Assembly (NCBI GenBank): GCA_003153335.1
Contig: PLYG01000221.1
Span: 1-5,587 of the forward strand
Length of the DNA: 5,587 nucleotides
DNA from: Betaproteobacteria bacterium
Lineage (GTDB): Bacteria; Pseudomonadota; Gammaproteobacteria; Burkholderiales; Casimicrobiaceae
Direction of reading: 5' to 3'
Shown here: positions 5,352-5,587 of the stretch, in pieces
Layout of the letters: each line of letters starts with the position of its first letter
How positions within the stretch are numbered: position 1 is the stretch's first letter
Notes under the pieces: model-generated
Seen by the model: the letters and a program-made list of their open reading frames with translations, nothing else
Database searches by the model: none
Told to the model about the DNA's origin: nothing
Made by a program: the position numbers and the translations under genes

Positions 5352-5386
5352 TCTCCCTCGACGTTAGGGGTTTAGCGTGAGGGAGA
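5352..5386 (+). terminator. Terminator-like hairpin after the operon
   Basis: TCTCCCTC (5352-5359) pairs perfectly with GAGGGAGA (5379-5386). ACG (5361-5363) and CGT (5376-5378) extend the stem after a single bulged G, leaving a 12-nt loop. It starts 15 bp after the binding-protein stop and lies between two converging genes, so it could stop transcription from both sides. It lacks a good T-run on the + side (TTGACC follows), so strength is uncertain. Confidence 0.5.
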
Positions 5387-5408
5387 TTGACCATTCATAC
5401 ATTGGCAT

Positions 5409-5587
5409 CTAGTGTAGTGCTTCGTTCTGTTTGGAACTTAAGTTGCGATTAGCGCGAATCACCTTGGCGAGGATGTCATGAGCCTTGGCTGTCCAGACGA
5501 AAGGCTTGGGATTTCTGTTATGCACGGCGATGTACTCCCTGATTGCGGCGATCAGTTCCGGGACGCTGCGAAACACGCCGTTGCGCA
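5409..5587 (-). CDS. IS630-family transposase (C-terminal part)
   Basis: The last 58 residues of a transposase read on the - strand; the gene continues beyond the right edge. The segment contains GVFRSVPELIAAIREYIA, then HNRNPKPFVWTAKAHDIL, then AKVIRANRNLSS, ending in KQNEALH. The sequence FVWTAKAHDIL together with the preceding N-x-NPKPF is typical of the C-terminus of IS630-type (DDE superfamily) transposases, which insert at TA dinucleotides. The catalytic DDE residues lie outside the window, so intactness cannot be judged. The frame is clean up to the window edge. The stop lies 71 bp from the binding-protein stop, with the two genes converging. Confidence 0.85.
   Translation of the reverse strand, partial: RNGVFRSVPELIAAIREYIAVHNRNPKPFVWTAKAHDILAKVIRANRNLSSKQNEALH
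5409..5587 (-). mobile_element. End of an IS630-type insertion sequence
   Basis: The transposase 3' end places one end of an insertion sequence near 5405-5416. In this family the terminal inverted repeat often overlaps or closely follows the last transposase codons. The sequence CTAGTGTAGTGCTTCG at 5409-5424 contains two TA dinucleotides (5410 and 5415) that could be the duplicated target. The exact boundary cannot be set without the other end. A 10-bp palindrome AACTTAAGTT (5435-5444) lies within the coding end. Confidence 0.6.

Overview
The window is GC-rich, with dense, short-spaced genes and Shine-Dalgarno sites of the AGGAGG type. Rieske oxygenase genes beside a LivK-type binding protein, a PIN toxin-antitoxin pair and an IS630-type transposase together suggest a metabolically versatile soil or water proteobacterium. 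Burkholderiales-like betaproteobacteria are my best guess, but this is inference and no ribosomal marker is present.

Left part (1-1017): the 3' end of a NAPE-PLD-like metallo-beta-lactamase-fold hydrolase on the + strand converges on a complete short-chain dehydrogenase on the - strand, whose motifs resemble sepiapterin/benzil reductases. Next is a 262-bp divergent intergenic region (1018-1279). It holds an unusual cluster of GCATGC hexamers in alternating purine-pyrimidine tracts, bounded by a 10-bp direct repeat and including a perfect 14-bp palindrome.

Middle (1280-1953): a two-gene toxin-antitoxin module, with a PIN-domain RNase-type toxin first and a ribbon-helix-helix antitoxin second, overlapping by ATGA. 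Its base composition is lower in GC than the flanks. A 10-bp inverted repeat flanks the module, and a promoter-like sequence would start transcription at or next to the toxin ATG.

Right part (2149-5337): a tight + strand operon encodes the alpha subunit of a Rieske aromatic-ring-hydroxylating dioxygenase, its NTF2-fold beta subunit carrying an unusual Lys/Ala-rich N-terminal tail, and a secreted periplasmic binding protein of the branched-chain amino acid/aromatic acid ABC transporter type. Together they suggest uptake of an aromatic or related compound followed by its oxygenation. The substrate cannot be read from the sequence. No ferredoxin, reductase, permease or ATPase gene lies in the window.

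Right edge: after a terminator-like hairpin, the C-terminal part of an IS630-family transposase runs off the window on the - strand. The IS end therefore sits about 70 bp after the binding-protein gene, where transporter genes might be expected. I see no CRISPR array, tRNA, rRNA or clearly new defence system. The least ordinary items are the basic tail on the beta subunit, the GCATGC cluster, and the repeat-flanked toxin-first TA module.
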